A stretch of 64,000 nucleotides of DNA from the NCBI RefSeq assembly GCF_003149185.1, contig NZ_QGDO01000004.1, forward strand, positions 62,001 to 126,000, given 5' to 3'. Below the pieces are notes generated by a model. The model searched no databases, was not told the DNA's origin, and saw nothing but the letters and a program-made list of their open reading frames with translations. This document shows, in pieces, positions 1 through 8,810 of this stretch (position 1 is the stretch's first letter; each line of letters starts with the position of its first letter). Both the position numbers and the translations under genes were made by a program. Source of the DNA: Sediminitomix flava. GTDB taxonomy: Bacteria > Bacteroidota > Bacteroidia > Cytophagales > Flammeovirgaceae.

Positions 1-537
1 GAAATCATGCGTTCGAAAGCTCATGCACCACTTATGGAAGTAGAGAAAGAAACTAAAGAAGGTTACAAAGTTTATATGCACGGTTTTCGTGACAGCTACA
101 ACCACCGTATAGCCAACCAATTTGTATGGTCTCAAGTAGGGCAAAAGCCTCAAGAAGGAAATACAAATGATTATGCCAATATGCATGCATACTGGAAAGG
201 GATGAATGAATTCCGTTTATCTGAATATGGTGAAGTATTCCGTGTAGCTGATGCTGTTTCTGATGACTACTACCAATTCTTCACACCTGAATCAACAACG
301 ATGTTGGGATATTTAGTAGATGAAAAAGTATTTGTTCTTCTGAATGCAGGTCAAGAAGCTGGAACTTTCGAAAACATCACTCTTCCTGAAGGAAAATGGA
401 AATTGATCGCAAATACAAAAGAAATCGATCACAAAAAAGGAATAAGAGATAGCAAAGACAAAATGAAACTGAAAACAGGCCAAGCCATCAACATTGATGT
501 GGAGCCAACTTCAGTATACATTTGGGTTAAACAATAA
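1..537 (+). CDS. GH13 pullulanase/alpha-amylase-like protein, C-terminal part (5' end outside window)
   Basis: The open frame runs in from the left edge, so only the last 178 codons are visible. The segment YWKGMNEFRLSEYGEVFRVAD resembles the region after the catalytic barrel in type I pullulanases and matches YYKGLIEVRKAHPAFRM of the complete pullulanase at 27135-29156. It is followed by a beta-rich C-terminal domain ending in EGKWKLIANTKEI, again parallel to PKGKWKVIVNHEA of that protein. The role would be hydrolysis of alpha-glucans (starch, glycogen or pullulan). The catalytic residues lie outside the window, so activity and exact subfamily are not shown. A strong terminator follows the stop codon. 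Family assignment is inference from the C-terminal similarity. Confidence 0.7.
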   Translation, partial: EIMRSKAHAPLMEVEKETKEGYKVYMHGFRDSYNHRIANQFVWSQVGQKPQEGNTNDYANMHAYWKGMNEFRLSEYGEVFRVADAVSDDYYQFFTPESTTMLGYLVDEKVFVLLNAGQEAGTFENITLPEGKWKLIANTKEIDHKKGIRDSKDKMKLKTGQAINIDVEPTSVYIWVKQ

Positions 538-563
538 TCTTATTTTATAAATAAAATTAAACG

Positions 564-596
564 TAAGGGTAGGCAATTTGTCTGCCCTTATTTTTT
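564..596 (+). terminator. Rho-independent terminator after the GH13 gene
   Basis: Arms TAAGGGTAGGCA and TGTCTGCCCTTA pair with two G-T wobbles around a short loop and run into a T tract at 590-596. Confidence 0.8.
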
Positions 597-870
597 GTCT
601 CAACTAATTTTCAATTGAAATATTAAAAGTCACACACCCAAACTACTCACACTCAATAACAATGTATAAAAACACAATTCGTCAAGTACTTTTTTATCAA
701 TACAACTGTATAAAAACATTGTATTAAAGTATCCCTAACATATTCTAACGCTACATTTCTTGTCTATTTTTCAACTTATATTTGACCTTAACCTTATTTT
801 AATGAAAGCCATTTTCTCATTCGATATAAGAAAGAAAGTACTTTCAAGCTAAATAACTACAATCAAAAAG
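597..870. repeat. AT-rich spacer with a 12-bp direct repeat and an inverted repeat
   Basis: No gene is visible in this spacer. TGTATAAAAACA occurs exactly at 663-674 and 707-718 (44 bp apart). AATACAA (699-705) and TTGTATT (719-725) form a perfect inverted repeat enclosing the second copy. This could be a protein-binding region ahead of the gene at 871, but it could also be chance in an AT-rich spacer. Confidence 0.4.
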
Positions 871-1137
871 ATGGATACAAACAAGCTTTTAGCTTACGAG
901 AGTCGTAAAGCTAACCCTACTACAATCTGGTTACTATTTTTATTCTTAGGCTGGTCGTATGGCTCTCTAGACAAAATGGGAAAACAAATCTTTTACTACC
1001 TTACTTTAGGTGGACTAGGTTTTTGGGCTCTTATCCGATTGTTCACACTTCATGGTTCTATCAAAGAGTATAATAGAGGAGTTGCTGAGCAAGTCGGGTT
1101 GAATGAAGAAGAAATGTTTACCCTCAACCTTATTTAG
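871..1137 (+). CDS. TM2-domain-like small membrane protein
   Basis: This is an 88-residue protein with two hydrophobic segments (about residues 18-32 and 41-60) separated by a short loop GSLDKMGKQI. NPTTIWLLFLFLGWSYG followed by a second membrane helix is the layout of TM2-domain proteins, small inner-membrane proteins of mostly unknown function. The C-terminal 28 residues are polar and probably cytoplasmic. The ATG follows a long spacer and a clear terminator follows the gene, so it is probably monocistronic. Assignment to the TM2 family is by hydropathy and the first-helix pattern only. Confidence 0.6.
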   Translation: MDTNKLLAYESRKANPTTIWLLFLFLGWSYGSLDKMGKQIFYYLTLGGLGFWALIRLFTLHGSIKEYNRGVAEQVGLNEEEMFTLNLI

Positions 1138-1167
1138 TACTCTGATAATTCACTATCAAATCACTAT

Positions 1168-1199
1168 AGGCTATTCTATTAAATTAGAGTAGCCTTTTT
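1168..1199 (+). terminator. Rho-independent terminator after the TM2-like gene
   Basis: AGGCTATTCTA pairs with TAGAGTAGCCT (one wobble), followed by T5 at 1195-1199. Confidence 0.75.
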
Positions 1200-1252
1200 C
1201 TTTTTATCTCGTATACAACAATATATTTTTACTCTAAATAATTTTTCAACTA

Positions 1253-1822
1253 ATGAAAAGTAATACCTACAAACCTCGCTTTAAGCCGTTTTACTTCACA
1301 TTTTGCCTATTTATTTTGTTATTCTCTGTAACCGTGAGTGTTCGAGTTGTTCGTGTATTTTTCTCTGAACTTAAAGAGTTAGATACTACAATAATTTTAG
1401 GTAGCAGTCTTATTCTTTTTGTTCTTCTAGCACTTTCCCTAATTTCTTTTCACTTCATAATAAATTCCATAAAAACTATAAAGTTCAGTGATCAAGGTAT
1501 TTATTATAGAGACTTTCTAAAGAACAAATCAGAGAAAATAAAATGGAAATATATTAAAGGTTATAGTACAGGGGAAGTAAGTGGGAATATCTCATACGAG
1601 TTTCTTATAATACAGATGCATAATTCTAGTTTAGAAATAGAATTGAATAGTCTCAATTATTGGAAATTCTCTGAAATTGAACCTTATCTCAAGTCTAAAA
1701 CTAAATTCTTAGGTACCGTTTCTTGTAAACAAAATATTTTAGGACAAAATATCTACACATACCATACTAAAAATCAATTCAAAAATACGAAGTCAAAGCA
1801 CAAGATTTTGAGAGCAAAATGA
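1253..1822 (+). CDS. Hypothetical membrane protein with PH-like C-terminal domain
   Basis: The protein has 189 residues. Two transmembrane helices lie at about 12-35 and 46-70. A soluble C-terminal part (about 73-160) begins IKFSDQGIYYRDF and continues with IKWKYIKGYSTGEV, the strand pattern of bacterial PH-like domains that follow two membrane helices (YcxB-like or STM3941-like proteins). The last 25 residues are basic. No catalytic motif is visible. Its neighbours are also small membrane proteins and give no functional clue. I recognise the architecture but not the specific gene. Confidence 0.55.
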   Translation: MKSNTYKPRFKPFYFTFCLFILLFSVTVSVRVVRVFFSELKELDTTIILGSSLILFVLLALSLISFHFIINSIKTIKFSDQGIYYRDFLKNKSEKIKWKYIKGYSTGEVSGNISYEFLIIQMHNSSLEIELNSLNYWKFSEIEPYLKSKTKFLGTVSCKQNILGQNIYTYHTKNQFKNTKSKHKILRAK

Positions 1823-1951
1823 AAAAAGAATAGGCTATTTCGGAAAAAATGAATCGTTTGATTACGATTCCCACAAACACTCTAGAAACTCATTTTCAAC
1901 CAAATACAACCCCATTAAATTATCCCCTTTGTTTATCCGTTCATCTTCTAC

Positions 1952-2386
1952 CTACTTTTTAGATTTTGATCGTTCCCAAAATTCTCTCAATATAAAGTAG
2001 TAAATCAATAAGGTTATTGCTCCTAAAACCGAAGCATAGATATCATAAACATCCGTCACCTTTGAGGCTAAAAACTGAGGGTATTTTTCTTCATAAATCA
2101 AAAATGCGGATATCATTATTGCACTGAAAATCATCAATACATGCCCCTTTAACTTTTCTAACCTAAAGGCAAAAACAACGACAAGTGCACCTCCAATAAT
2201 AGCTCCTAAAAAATTGGGTAAAGCGCCCAAGACTACAGTAAAAAATGATTCTTCTCCGAATTGAGGTCTGAGCCATTCTTTATTCAAAACAAACAATAAA
2301 CCTAAAAAAATAATTACCAACACATGAAAACCAGCCAAATATGTTTTTTCAAACTTTGACTCCTTGAAAATTGAATTCTTTTCCAT
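1952..2386 (-). CDS. VanZ-like / four-helix integral membrane protein
   Basis: This 144-residue protein has four hydrophobic helices (about 18-34, 47-72, 82-96 and 113-132). The stretch EEKYPQFLASKVTDVYDIYASVLGA, read as E..Q.F......D.YD...S.LG, resembles the conserved end of VanZ-like proteins (an acidic residue, then D and a small-residue helix). VanZ relatives are membrane proteins of poorly known function; the founding member gives low-level teicoplanin resistance. The gene stands alone on the minus strand, convergent with the gene at 1253. The VanZ label is tentative. Confidence 0.5.
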   Translation of the reverse strand: MEKNSIFKESKFEKTYLAGFHVLVIIFLGLLFVLNKEWLRPQFGEESFFTVVLGALPNFLGAIIGGALVVVFAFRLEKLKGHVLMIFSAIMISAFLIYEEKYPQFLASKVTDVYDIYASVLGAITLLIYYFILREFWERSKSKK

Positions 2387-2435
2387 TATTTAGACCAAAA
2401 AACTAATCAATAGCTAAACATTGATTTCAACTTAA

Positions 2436-2468
2436 AAAGAAAAAGCTACCTCATTTTCATGAAGTAGC
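2436..2468 (-). terminator. Terminator of the suf-bacilliredoxin operon
   Basis: On the minus strand GCTAC-T-TCAT pairs with ATGA-G-GTAGC (one internal mismatch) and is followed by a T-rich run (A-rich at 2436-2444 on the plus strand). Confidence 0.65.
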
Positions 2469-2496
2469 CTATATTTTATCTCGAAAACTATTTTTC

Positions 2497-2913
2497 TTAG
2501 CAGTACTCTGCAAAAACAGCTTTTAAGTGCTCACCGATCATCTCAGCAGAACGACCTTCGATATGGTGTCTTTCTACGAAATGTACCAACTCACCGTCTT
2601 TGAACAATGCAATTGATGGAGACGATGGAGGGTAAGGTAACATATATTCTCTTGCTTTTTGTACAGCCTCACGGTCAACACCTGCAAATACAGTTGCCAA
2701 TGTTTCAGGTTTCTTTTCAGAGTTAGCTACTGCATGACGTACACCCGGACGAGCTGTACCTGCCGCACAACCACATACTGAGTTGACAACCATCAATACT
2801 GTTCCCTCTTGTTTCCCTAGGATTTCATCTACTTGAGCTTCTGTAGTTACGTCTAAAAATCCGTCTGCTACTAGCTCCTCCTTCATAGGAGTTGTTAAAT
2901 GTTCTGGATACAT
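2497..2913 (-). CDS. BrxA/BrxB family bacilliredoxin (YphP/YqiW family)
   Basis: A 138-residue thioredoxin-fold protein of the usual family length. The active site is NSVCGCAAGTARPG with the CGC pair at C47 and C49, the hallmark of bacilliredoxins. These enzymes remove bacillithiol (or a similar low-molecular-weight thiol) from mixed disulfides on cytosolic proteins. PSSPSIALFKDGELVHFVERHHIEGR matches the conserved C-terminal half. It is the last gene of the sufS-sufE-sufT row, 96 bp after sufT and before a terminator, which suggests a link between Fe-S assembly and thiol redox control. The family is clear; whether this species uses bacillithiol is not shown here. Confidence 0.88.
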   Translation of the reverse strand: MYPEHLTTPMKEELVADGFLDVTTEAQVDEILGKQEGTVLMVVNSVCGCAAGTARPGVRHAVANSEKKPETLATVFAGVDREAVQKAREYMLPYPPSSPSIALFKDGELVHFVERHHIEGRSAEMIGEHLKAVFAEYC

Positions 2914-3009
2914 TCTATCTATTATTTATAAAGTAAATACTAATTAAAATTCGCAGTAACATACTGCATCTTTTTAAACTCATAATTCAAGCTTTTGTTA
3001 GCTCAAATC

Positions 3010-3327
3010 TTATAAAAATCCGAGTTCAAGTTTTGCTGCCTCAGACATCATATCTTGATGGTAAGGAGGCTCGAAAGTAAGATCAAGTGTTACCTCTCCT
3101 ACTCCTGGGATCGCCTCAATTGCAGCTTTTGTTTCACTTGGAAGTGCTTCAGCTGAAGGACAGTTAGGAGACGTCAATGTCATTTGTACAAAAACATTGT
3201 CATTTGGTGGATAAACAGTAATCTCATAGATGAGTCCTAGCTCGTAGATATCCACTGGAATCTCTGGATCAAATACGGTTTTAATCGCAGTGATCACACG
3301 ATCGCGCATGCTGATTTCTTCGCTCAT
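3010..3327 (-). CDS. sufT: SufT-type Fe-S assembly factor (DUF59/MIP18 family)
   Basis: A 105-residue protein consisting of one DUF59/MIP18 domain. VFDPEIPVDIYELGLIY is the signature, followed by MTLTSPNCPSAEALP, which holds the conserved cysteine (C55), and VTLDLTFEPPYHQDMMSEAAK. SufT proteins help mature or deliver Fe-S clusters in the cytosol. It sits 27 bp downstream of sufE on the same strand, inside the SUF gene row, which supports the SUF-associated assignment over other DUF59 proteins such as phenylacetate-degradation PaaD. Confidence 0.9.
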   Translation of the reverse strand: MSEEISMRDRVITAIKTVFDPEIPVDIYELGLIYEITVYPPNDNVFVQMTLTSPNCPSAEALPSETKAAIEAIPGVGEVTLDLTFEPPYHQDMMSEAAKLELGFL

Positions 3328-3354
3328 TTTATATAAAGTAGCTTAAGTTCTTGA

Positions 3355-3780
3355 TTAATTTTTTACTGTGCTATAAGCAATGGCAAACAATTTCATTTGT
3401 TTGATCATAGCCGCAAATCCGTTTGAACGTTGCGAACCAATCACACTGCTCATACCTATTTTCTCAATGAAATATAAATCTGCATTCAAGATTTCTTGAG
3501 GTGTTCTTTCAGACAATACACGAATCAGTAGGCTGATTAGTCCTTTTGTTATATCCGTATTACTATCTGCTTTATAGATCACTTTCCCATCTACAAGCTC
3601 AGTAGTCAACCATACTTTAGATTGGCATCCTTTAATCAGATTTTCATCTTTGTAATGCTCTTCTTCCAAAGCTGGTAACTGTTGCCCAAGCTCCATGATA
3701 TAGAAAATAATACTCTCTCTATCTTCTCCTAAAAATGAGAAGTCCTCAATAATCGCGTCTTGAATCTGATTTATTTCCAT
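3355..3780 (-). CDS. sufE: SufE cysteine desulfuration protein
   Basis: The 141-residue protein has the usual length of SufE. The sulfur-accepting cysteine is C52 in IKGCQSKVW, the conserved family motif. SufE takes the persulfide sulfur from SufS and passes it to the scaffold complex. LPALEEEHYKDENLIKGC and the later SNTDITKGLISLLIRVLS also fit the family. The gene lies 123 bp after sufS and 27 bp before sufT on the same strand. The SufBCD scaffold genes are not in this window. Confidence 0.93.
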   Translation of the reverse strand: MEINQIQDAIIEDFSFLGEDRESIIFYIMELGQQLPALEEEHYKDENLIKGCQSKVWLTTELVDGKVIYKADSNTDITKGLISLLIRVLSERTPQEILNADLYFIEKIGMSSVIGSQRSNGFAAMIKQMKLFAIAYSTVKN

Positions 3781-3903
3781 TTGTTATTTTCTCTTCGAAT
3801 GCTCTCTTTATCTGTTGAAAAAGTGAAATTGTAATTCACTTTCCGTATTCAAAAGTAGAACTTTTTTGTAAAAGTTCTGTTGGCTAAGCTTCATTTAAAT
3901 TGG

Positions 3904-5121
3904 TTAACCAAACATTTTCACAATGCGCTCCAATCCTTCTACCAAACGGTCAATTTCTGCTTCGGTATTGTAGAAAGACATAGAGATACGAGCTGTACCT
4001 TCTATCCCAAATCTTTTCATCAATGGCTGAGCACAATGGTGTCCCGTACGGATAGCAATACCTCTTGCATCTAGCATCATTCCCAAATCATAAGGGTGAA
4101 TGGTCTCTGATGTTAGAGAAATCACACTTACTTTTTCTGGAGCTGTACCCAAGATGTTTAGACCATCAATCTTTTCGATTTTGTCTGTAGCGTAGTTCAA
4201 CAACTCTGTTTCGTAAGCCGCAATTTTGTCTTTACCAATTGCATCTACATATTCCAATGCCAAACGCATCGCGATGGTATCTGCAATGTTTGGTGTTCCT
4301 GGCTCAAAACGGAATGGTACATCATTGTAAGTTGTTTTCTCGAAAGTCACTTCCTTGATCATTTCGCCACCCCCCATAAATGGAGGCAATTGTTCAAGCA
4401 ATTCTTTCTTTCCGAACAATGCGCCAAAACCAGTCGGCCCATAAAGTTTATGCCCAGAAAGTGCATAGAAATCACAATCCAATTCTTGTACATCTACAGG
4501 AAGATGAGAACTTGACTGTGCTCCGTCTATCATGACTTTCGCACCAACGGCATGTGCTTTCTTGATAATTTCTCGAACAGGATTGATTGTCCCTAAAGCA
4601 TTAGATGCATAAACAACCGATACAAGTTTTGTTTTTTCTGAAAGTAATTCATCATAAACGCTCATATCTAATGCTCCATTGTCAAGAACAGGAATAACTT
4701 TTAGTGTTGCTCCTTTCTCTTCACAAAGCATTTGCCAAGGCACAATATTCGCGTGATGCTCTATAGCTGAAATGATGATTTCATCACCTTCTTTTACGAA
4801 CTTCTTTCCAAAAGTCTGAGCGACTAAGTTGATACTTTCAGTTGTTCCTTTTGTGAAAACAATCTCTGCATCTTCTTTTGCATTCAGAAACTTCTGAAGG
4901 GCTGTACGAGTATCTTCAAAATGACGAGTTGCTTTATCAGCCATAAAGTGTGCTCCACGGTGAACATTGGAATTGTAACCACGGTAATAACCGTCTAGAG
5001 CTTCTATTACTGAAATTGGTTTTTGAGTCGTAGCAGCATTATCAAAATATGCTAAAGGATGACCGTTGACTTCTTGATGAAGGATGGGGAAATCCTTACG
5101 AATTTTATCTATATCTAACAT
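3904..5121 (-). CDS. sufS: SufS cysteine desulfurase
   Basis: This is a PLP-dependent class V aminotransferase-fold enzyme of 405 residues that takes sulfur from L-cysteine, leaving alanine. The PLP-binding lysine is K225 in LSGHKLYGPTG. The persulfide-forming cysteine is C363 in RTGHHCAQPLMKRFG, a short active-site loop typical of the SufS (group II) type rather than IscS. DNAATTQKP near the N-terminus and EHHANIVPW are further family marks. It heads the sufS-sufE-sufT-bacilliredoxin row and is divergent from the CDF transporter. A TATTTTTG -7 element lies 43 bp upstream. Confidence is high from the active-site motifs. Confidence 0.96.
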   Translation of the reverse strand: MLDIDKIRKDFPILHQEVNGHPLAYFDNAATTQKPISVIEALDGYYRGYNSNVHRGAHFMADKATRHFEDTRTALQKFLNAKEDAEIVFTKGTTESINLVAQTFGKKFVKEGDEIIISAIEHHANIVPWQMLCEEKGATLKVIPVLDNGALDMSVYDELLSEKTKLVSVVYASNALGTINPVREIIKKAHAVGAKVMIDGAQSSSHLPVDVQELDCDFYALSGHKLYGPTGFGALFGKKELLEQLPPFMGGGEMIKEVTFEKTTYNDVPFRFEPGTPNIADTIAMRLALEYVDAIGKDKIAAYETELLNYATDKIEKIDGLNILGTAPEKVSVISLTSETIHPYDLGMMLDARGIAIRTGHHCAQPLMKRFGIEGTARISMSFYNTEAEIDRLVEGLERIVKMFG

Positions 5122-5163
5122 TTGATCTCTAGCCTATATTTAGAATCTTTCTATATATAATGA

Positions 5164-5171
5164 CAAAAATA
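5164..5171 (-). promoter_or_regulatory. Candidate -7 element for sufS
   Basis: TATTTTTG on the minus strand matches the Bacteroidota -7 consensus TAnnTTTG and lies 43 bp before the sufS ATG. No good TTTG partner is visible about 20 bp upstream, so support is partial. Confidence 0.35.
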
Positions 5172-5332
5172 GAAAAAGGTTTTCGGATTATCCTTTCTCA
5201 TGCTTAAAACCTGTCCTTGAGTCTTTTGTTTTTTTGACTTTTATAAATATTCACTTGTCTTTTTTGGTTATAAAAGTAAATCTGAGTAGAATCAAGCACT
5301 CATCTAAACTTTAATACTTGACAAATACGATT

Positions 5333-6259
5333 ATGTCACATACACATCACCACCACGGACATCATCATCACATCCCGAGCGGAAAAAAGCTACTCGGAGT
5401 TATTGTATTAAACATACTGATTACAGTCTCTCAGCTTATTGGAGCTATATTCAGTGGAAGTTTGGCTTTGTTATCAGATGCGATGCACAACTTCAGTGAC
5501 GTAGCAGCCTTAGTCATTAGCTACATCGCAAACCGACTTTCGAGGAAAAACTATACGGCATCAAAATCATATGGATATAAAAGAGCTGAAATTGTTGCTG
5601 CTCTTATCAACACGACTGCTCTGATAGGAATCGGAATCTATATCTTAGTAGAAGCTATTGGAAGATTAATTAGCACTCACACAGAAGAAGTACATGGAAT
5701 GACAGTAGTATGGCTTGCTACATTTAGTATTGCAGCCAATGGACTAAGTGTTATTCTGCTTTCTCAAGATGCTAAACACAATATGAATATGCGTTCGGCA
5801 TATTTACATTTACTGACCGATACACTTTCTTCTGTGGCTGTACTGGCTGGTGGTCTGATGACCTATTATTATCAGATTTACTGGGTTGATAGTGTTCTTT
5901 CAATCATGATTGCAGTTCTCCTTATTTATTCAAGCTGGGGACTGATGACTGAAACTATCCATGTAATCATGCAATTTGCTCCTTCTAATATTGATTTGGT
6001 AGAGCTAGAAAAGAGGATTGAAAAAATACCTGGTATAAAAGACATGCATCATGCTCATATCTGGCAATTGAACGACCAAGAAATTCATTTCCAAGCACAC
6101 ATTGATTTGGTTGAGGATTTGAAAACTTCAGAGAACTGTAAACTAATGAATGAGGTCGAGATGATTTTACACAATGAATTCGGCATAGATCATATCATCT
6201 TACAGGCAGAATATGGCACTACAGATGATAAAAAGCTGATTGTGCAAGATCATATTTAG
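5333..6259 (+). CDS. Cation diffusion facilitator (CDF) zinc-type exporter
   Basis: The protein has about 308 residues. A histidine-rich N-terminus (HTHHHHGHHHH) precedes six membrane helices. LLSDAMHNFSDVAALVISY carries the paired Asp/His metal site of CzcD/ZitB-type CDF proteins, repeated in LHLLTDTLSSVAVL. A cytoplasmic C-terminal ferredoxin-like domain follows (EKIPGIKDMHHAHIWQLN). Such proteins export Zn2+ and similar ions from the cytosol using the proton gradient. The frame can also open at a TTG at 5318. I chose the ATG at 5333 because it gives the normal MSHTHHHH start. It is divergent from sufS and followed by a long inverted repeat. Confidence 0.9.
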   Translation: MSHTHHHHGHHHHIPSGKKLLGVIVLNILITVSQLIGAIFSGSLALLSDAMHNFSDVAALVISYIANRLSRKNYTASKSYGYKRAEIVAALINTTALIGIGIYILVEAIGRLISTHTEEVHGMTVVWLATFSIAANGLSVILLSQDAKHNMNMRSAYLHLLTDTLSSVAVLAGGLMTYYYQIYWVDSVLSIMIAVLLIYSSWGLMTETIHVIMQFAPSNIDLVELEKRIEKIPGIKDMHHAHIWQLNDQEIHFQAHIDLVEDLKTSENCKLMNEVEMILHNEFGIDHIILQAEYGTTDDKKLIVQDHI

Positions 6260-6267
6260 TTTTACTA

Positions 6268-6317
6268 CTTCACATTATCATTCCAGTTCAATTATGATTA
6301 GAAATGGTAATGTGAAG
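6268..6317. repeat. 17-bp imperfect inverted repeat after the CDF gene
   Basis: CTTCACATTATCATTCC (6268-6284) and GAAATGGTAATGTGAAG (6301-6317) pair with few mismatches around a 16-base loop. No T tract follows, so it is not a standard terminator. It could stabilise the mRNA 3' end. Confidence 0.5.
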
Positions 6318-6724
6318 CATATAACAAAGAGTACATTAACCAATGAAAACCCACTATTCATATTGCTTAAAAGTCTCTATTTTTTGTTAAAATAAATATA
6401 GGACAATTTTAAACTTACTAATATTCAACATCTTAAAGCTATAAAATCACTGATTCCCTCTATATCATACCCATTTTCAGTGATCATTTTTAAACAACAG
6501 ATCTATACCTTTACTCATATCGCATTTATAATCATATAGTTTCAATACTGTATCACTTTCACGAAGGTGTTAACATCTCTTTTTACTCAAATCATTTTAC
6601 CAATTCATAAACAGAATTGAATTAAGAGGTTACACCTATCCAAAAACTAAAATCAATTATTTACATGACGCTTTAATGCATTTCATATGCACCTCTCTCA
6701 AAAGCGTTCAAAAACACTTTAAAG
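6318..6724. other. Upstream region of the SLH/C39 lipoprotein gene
   Basis: No gene is supported in this spacer. It carries an inverted pair ATCACTGA (6446-6453) and TCAGTGAT (6477-6484), with centres 31 bp apart, about three helical turns. The second copy, TTTTCAGTGATCAT, resembles the shared element found before the two Sus units (see 15221-15248 and 20169-20196). The rest is AT-rich with no clear promoter. Confidence 0.4.
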
Positions 6725-8776
6725 ATGAAACTAAAATCTTTGCTTTCATTAGCACTAGTATCATTACTTTTTTTTACAAGTTGTACTAAAGACGAATCAA
6801 TTTCACTTCAACCAGATGCTAAAGGTTCTAACCAAAGAACCGCAAACGGAGGAAACAATGCATTAGGAATGTGGCTATGGTACCTTGAAGGTACAGGCTA
6901 CAGTACACATGATGCACTAGCAGACAAACTAGCTACAGTAGGCGTAAATAGAATTTATGTAAAAGTCGGAGATGGTACTAGCCAATGGGATGAGGCTAGT
7001 AACACTGCACTTGTGAATGCCTATCGCCAGAAAGGAATTGAGGTTTGGGCTTGGGCCTATAACTACCCAGGTAATGTTCAGACTCAAGCTGACATTCTTT
7101 ATCAAGCAGCACAAACAGGTTATGAAGGTTTCGTTACTGACATTGAAGTAGAATTTGATGGAAAAACAACAGAGCTACACAGTATCTTCGGTGCATTCAG
7201 AACAGCAATCAACGATGCAATCAGTGCAGGACACACAACTTCTGACTTTAAGCTGTATTGTACCTCATGGGGTAACCCTGTAGATCATGGTATGCGTGTA
7301 GATATCATTGATCAATACGTTGATGCTCACATGCCACAAACTTATTTGGAAGTATGGGGTAGCAGCTATATGGCAGATCCTACTTATTGGGTTAACTATG
7401 GAACTAACGAATACCGTAATGAAGGTTGTGTGAAGCCTATTCACCATATTGTAAGTGCTGAATATGATGTAATCACATCTTCTCAGATCAACACTTTTAT
7501 TGCCGCTGCTGGCGCAGAAACTTCAGTTTGGAGAATCCCAGGTGAAGGAACACCTCTTTCTATCTGGAATACATTGGAGCTTGTAAACTGGCAAGCAGAC
7601 CTTGGATATGAGTCTTCCAACCCAACCCCACCATCTGACATTACAGATATTATAGGACATTGGGCGGAAACAGAAATTAATTATATGGTAGCAAATGGTT
7701 ACATGTCAGGATATGGAGATGGAACTTTCAAACCTAATAATACCCTTACAAGAGCTGAATTTGCGGCAATGCTTGTTTCTACACTTTCTCCAGAGGTAAA
7801 ACCAGAATATGCTAGCCGTAACTTCAGTGATATTAGTGGACACTGGGCTGAAGATAAAATACTTCAAGCTGCTAGAGCTGGATATTTAGCTGGAAATAGC
7901 GATGGCACCTTCAACCCGAATACAAATATTACTAGAACTGAAGTTCTAGCTGTATTGGCAAGTCACCCTAGTGGTATTACAGGTTGTCTTGGAATGCTAA
8001 ATTCATACACCGATAAAGACAATATTGCTTCTTGGGCAGAACAAGCTATTGCAAATGCAACTGCAAGAGGTCTTGTTGCTAATTACCCTACCAAAACAAC
8101 TCTTTATCCTAATGAAAATGCATACCGTTGTGAAGCTGTTGTCGGATTATACCAATTGATGGCTGCCGATGGCGTAGCACCTACATACCAAAATCAATAC
8201 ATAGTAGTTCCTGCTTCAGACGCTTGTGATGGTGGAGGGAGTACGGTTCCATACATCGAAGGAGTACCTTATTTCTATCAGTTGAATAACTCTATTAATC
8301 CTTACGGATCTTGTCAGAATACTGCAATAGCAATGATTCTTAAGTATTATGGCGCTAATGTAGTACCTGATGATATTTCAAATTACTACGGTACGAGTCA
8401 AGCGCAGACAGTTCCCGGATTTGAAACTGTATTCAACTCTGAAGCTGCATATTTCAATCTGAACATTCGTGATAAAGGAACGACACAAGGTAGTGTCCAA
8501 CAACTACAACAGTTGCTTGCTGATGGAAAACCTACCGCTGCTCATGGTTATACAACAGACTATGGACACCTAATTGTATTCATCGGTTTTGATGGTGAAT
8601 ACTACTATGCACACGATCCTTATGGTTCTTGGAATGAAGTTCCTTACAGTGTGGGTGGTTATTACAACAACAGTACTATTGGAAATACAATTAAGTATCA
8701 CAAAAGTGCGATAGAGGATGCCTTTGCTCCTGATGGTTATATTTGGTTACATGAAATTGTGGAAGTTACTCAATAG
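6725..8776 (+). CDS. Lipoprotein with TIM-barrel-like domain, three SLH motifs and a C39-like cysteine peptidase domain
   Basis: A 683-residue protein with a lipoprotein signal (LLFFTSC, C20), so probably exported and membrane anchored. Residues about 46-295 look like a glycosidase-type TIM barrel (MWLWYLEG, then GIEVWAWAYNYPG, then GFVTDIEVEFDG with candidate acids D139/E141). Three S-layer-homology motifs follow at about 305-350, 366-411 and 425-478 (GHWAETEINYMVANGYMSG; YGDGTFKPNNTLTRAEFAAM). Residues about 508-675 form a peptidase C39-like domain: VPYFYQLNNSINPYGSC with C530, GHLIVFIGF with H615, and AHDPYG with D631, a complete Cys-His-Asp set. A cell-wall or surface-glycan role is plausible. 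SLH repeats are typical of Gram-positives and cyanobacteria, so this combination is odd for Bacteroidota. The substrate is unknown. A terminator follows. Confidence 0.8.
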   Translation: MKLKSLLSLALVSLLFFTSCTKDESISLQPDAKGSNQRTANGGNNALGMWLWYLEGTGYSTHDALADKLATVGVNRIYVKVGDGTSQWDEASNTALVNAYRQKGIEVWAWAYNYPGNVQTQADILYQAAQTGYEGFVTDIEVEFDGKTTELHSIFGAFRTAINDAISAGHTTSDFKLYCTSWGNPVDHGMRVDIIDQYVDAHMPQTYLEVWGSSYMADPTYWVNYGTNEYRNEGCVKPIHHIVSAEYDVITSSQINTFIAAAGAETSVWRIPGEGTPLSIWNTLELVNWQADLGYESSNPTPPSDITDIIGHWAETEINYMVANGYMSGYGDGTFKPNNTLTRAEFAAMLVSTLSPEVKPEYASRNFSDISGHWAEDKILQAARAGYLAGNSDGTFNPNTNITRTEVLAVLASHPSGITGCLGMLNSYTDKDNIASWAEQAIANATARGLVANYPTKTTLYPNENAYRCEAVVGLYQLMAADGVAPTYQNQYIVVPASDACDGGGSTVPYIEGVPYFYQLNNSINPYGSCQNTAIAMILKYYGANVVPDDISNYYGTSQAQTVPGFETVFNSEAAYFNLNIRDKGTTQGSVQQLQQLLADGKPTAAHGYTTDYGHLIVFIGFDGEYYYAHDPYGSWNEVPYSVGGYYNNSTIGNTIKYHKSAIEDAFAPDGYIWLHEIVEVTQ

Positions 8777-8810
8777 TATTTGAGTTATTTCTCTTAATTC
8801 ATTCTAACTT

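Noticed and set aside
1211-1216. Single GTATAC before the gene at 1253 (and another at 9265-9270)
   Set aside because: There is no partner 21 bp away and no -7 element at the right distance, so they are not counted as AraC operators.
6294-6395. 33-codon plus-strand frame after the CDF gene
   Set aside because: It overlaps the inverted repeat, has no signal, family or promoter, and looks like random AT-rich coding.
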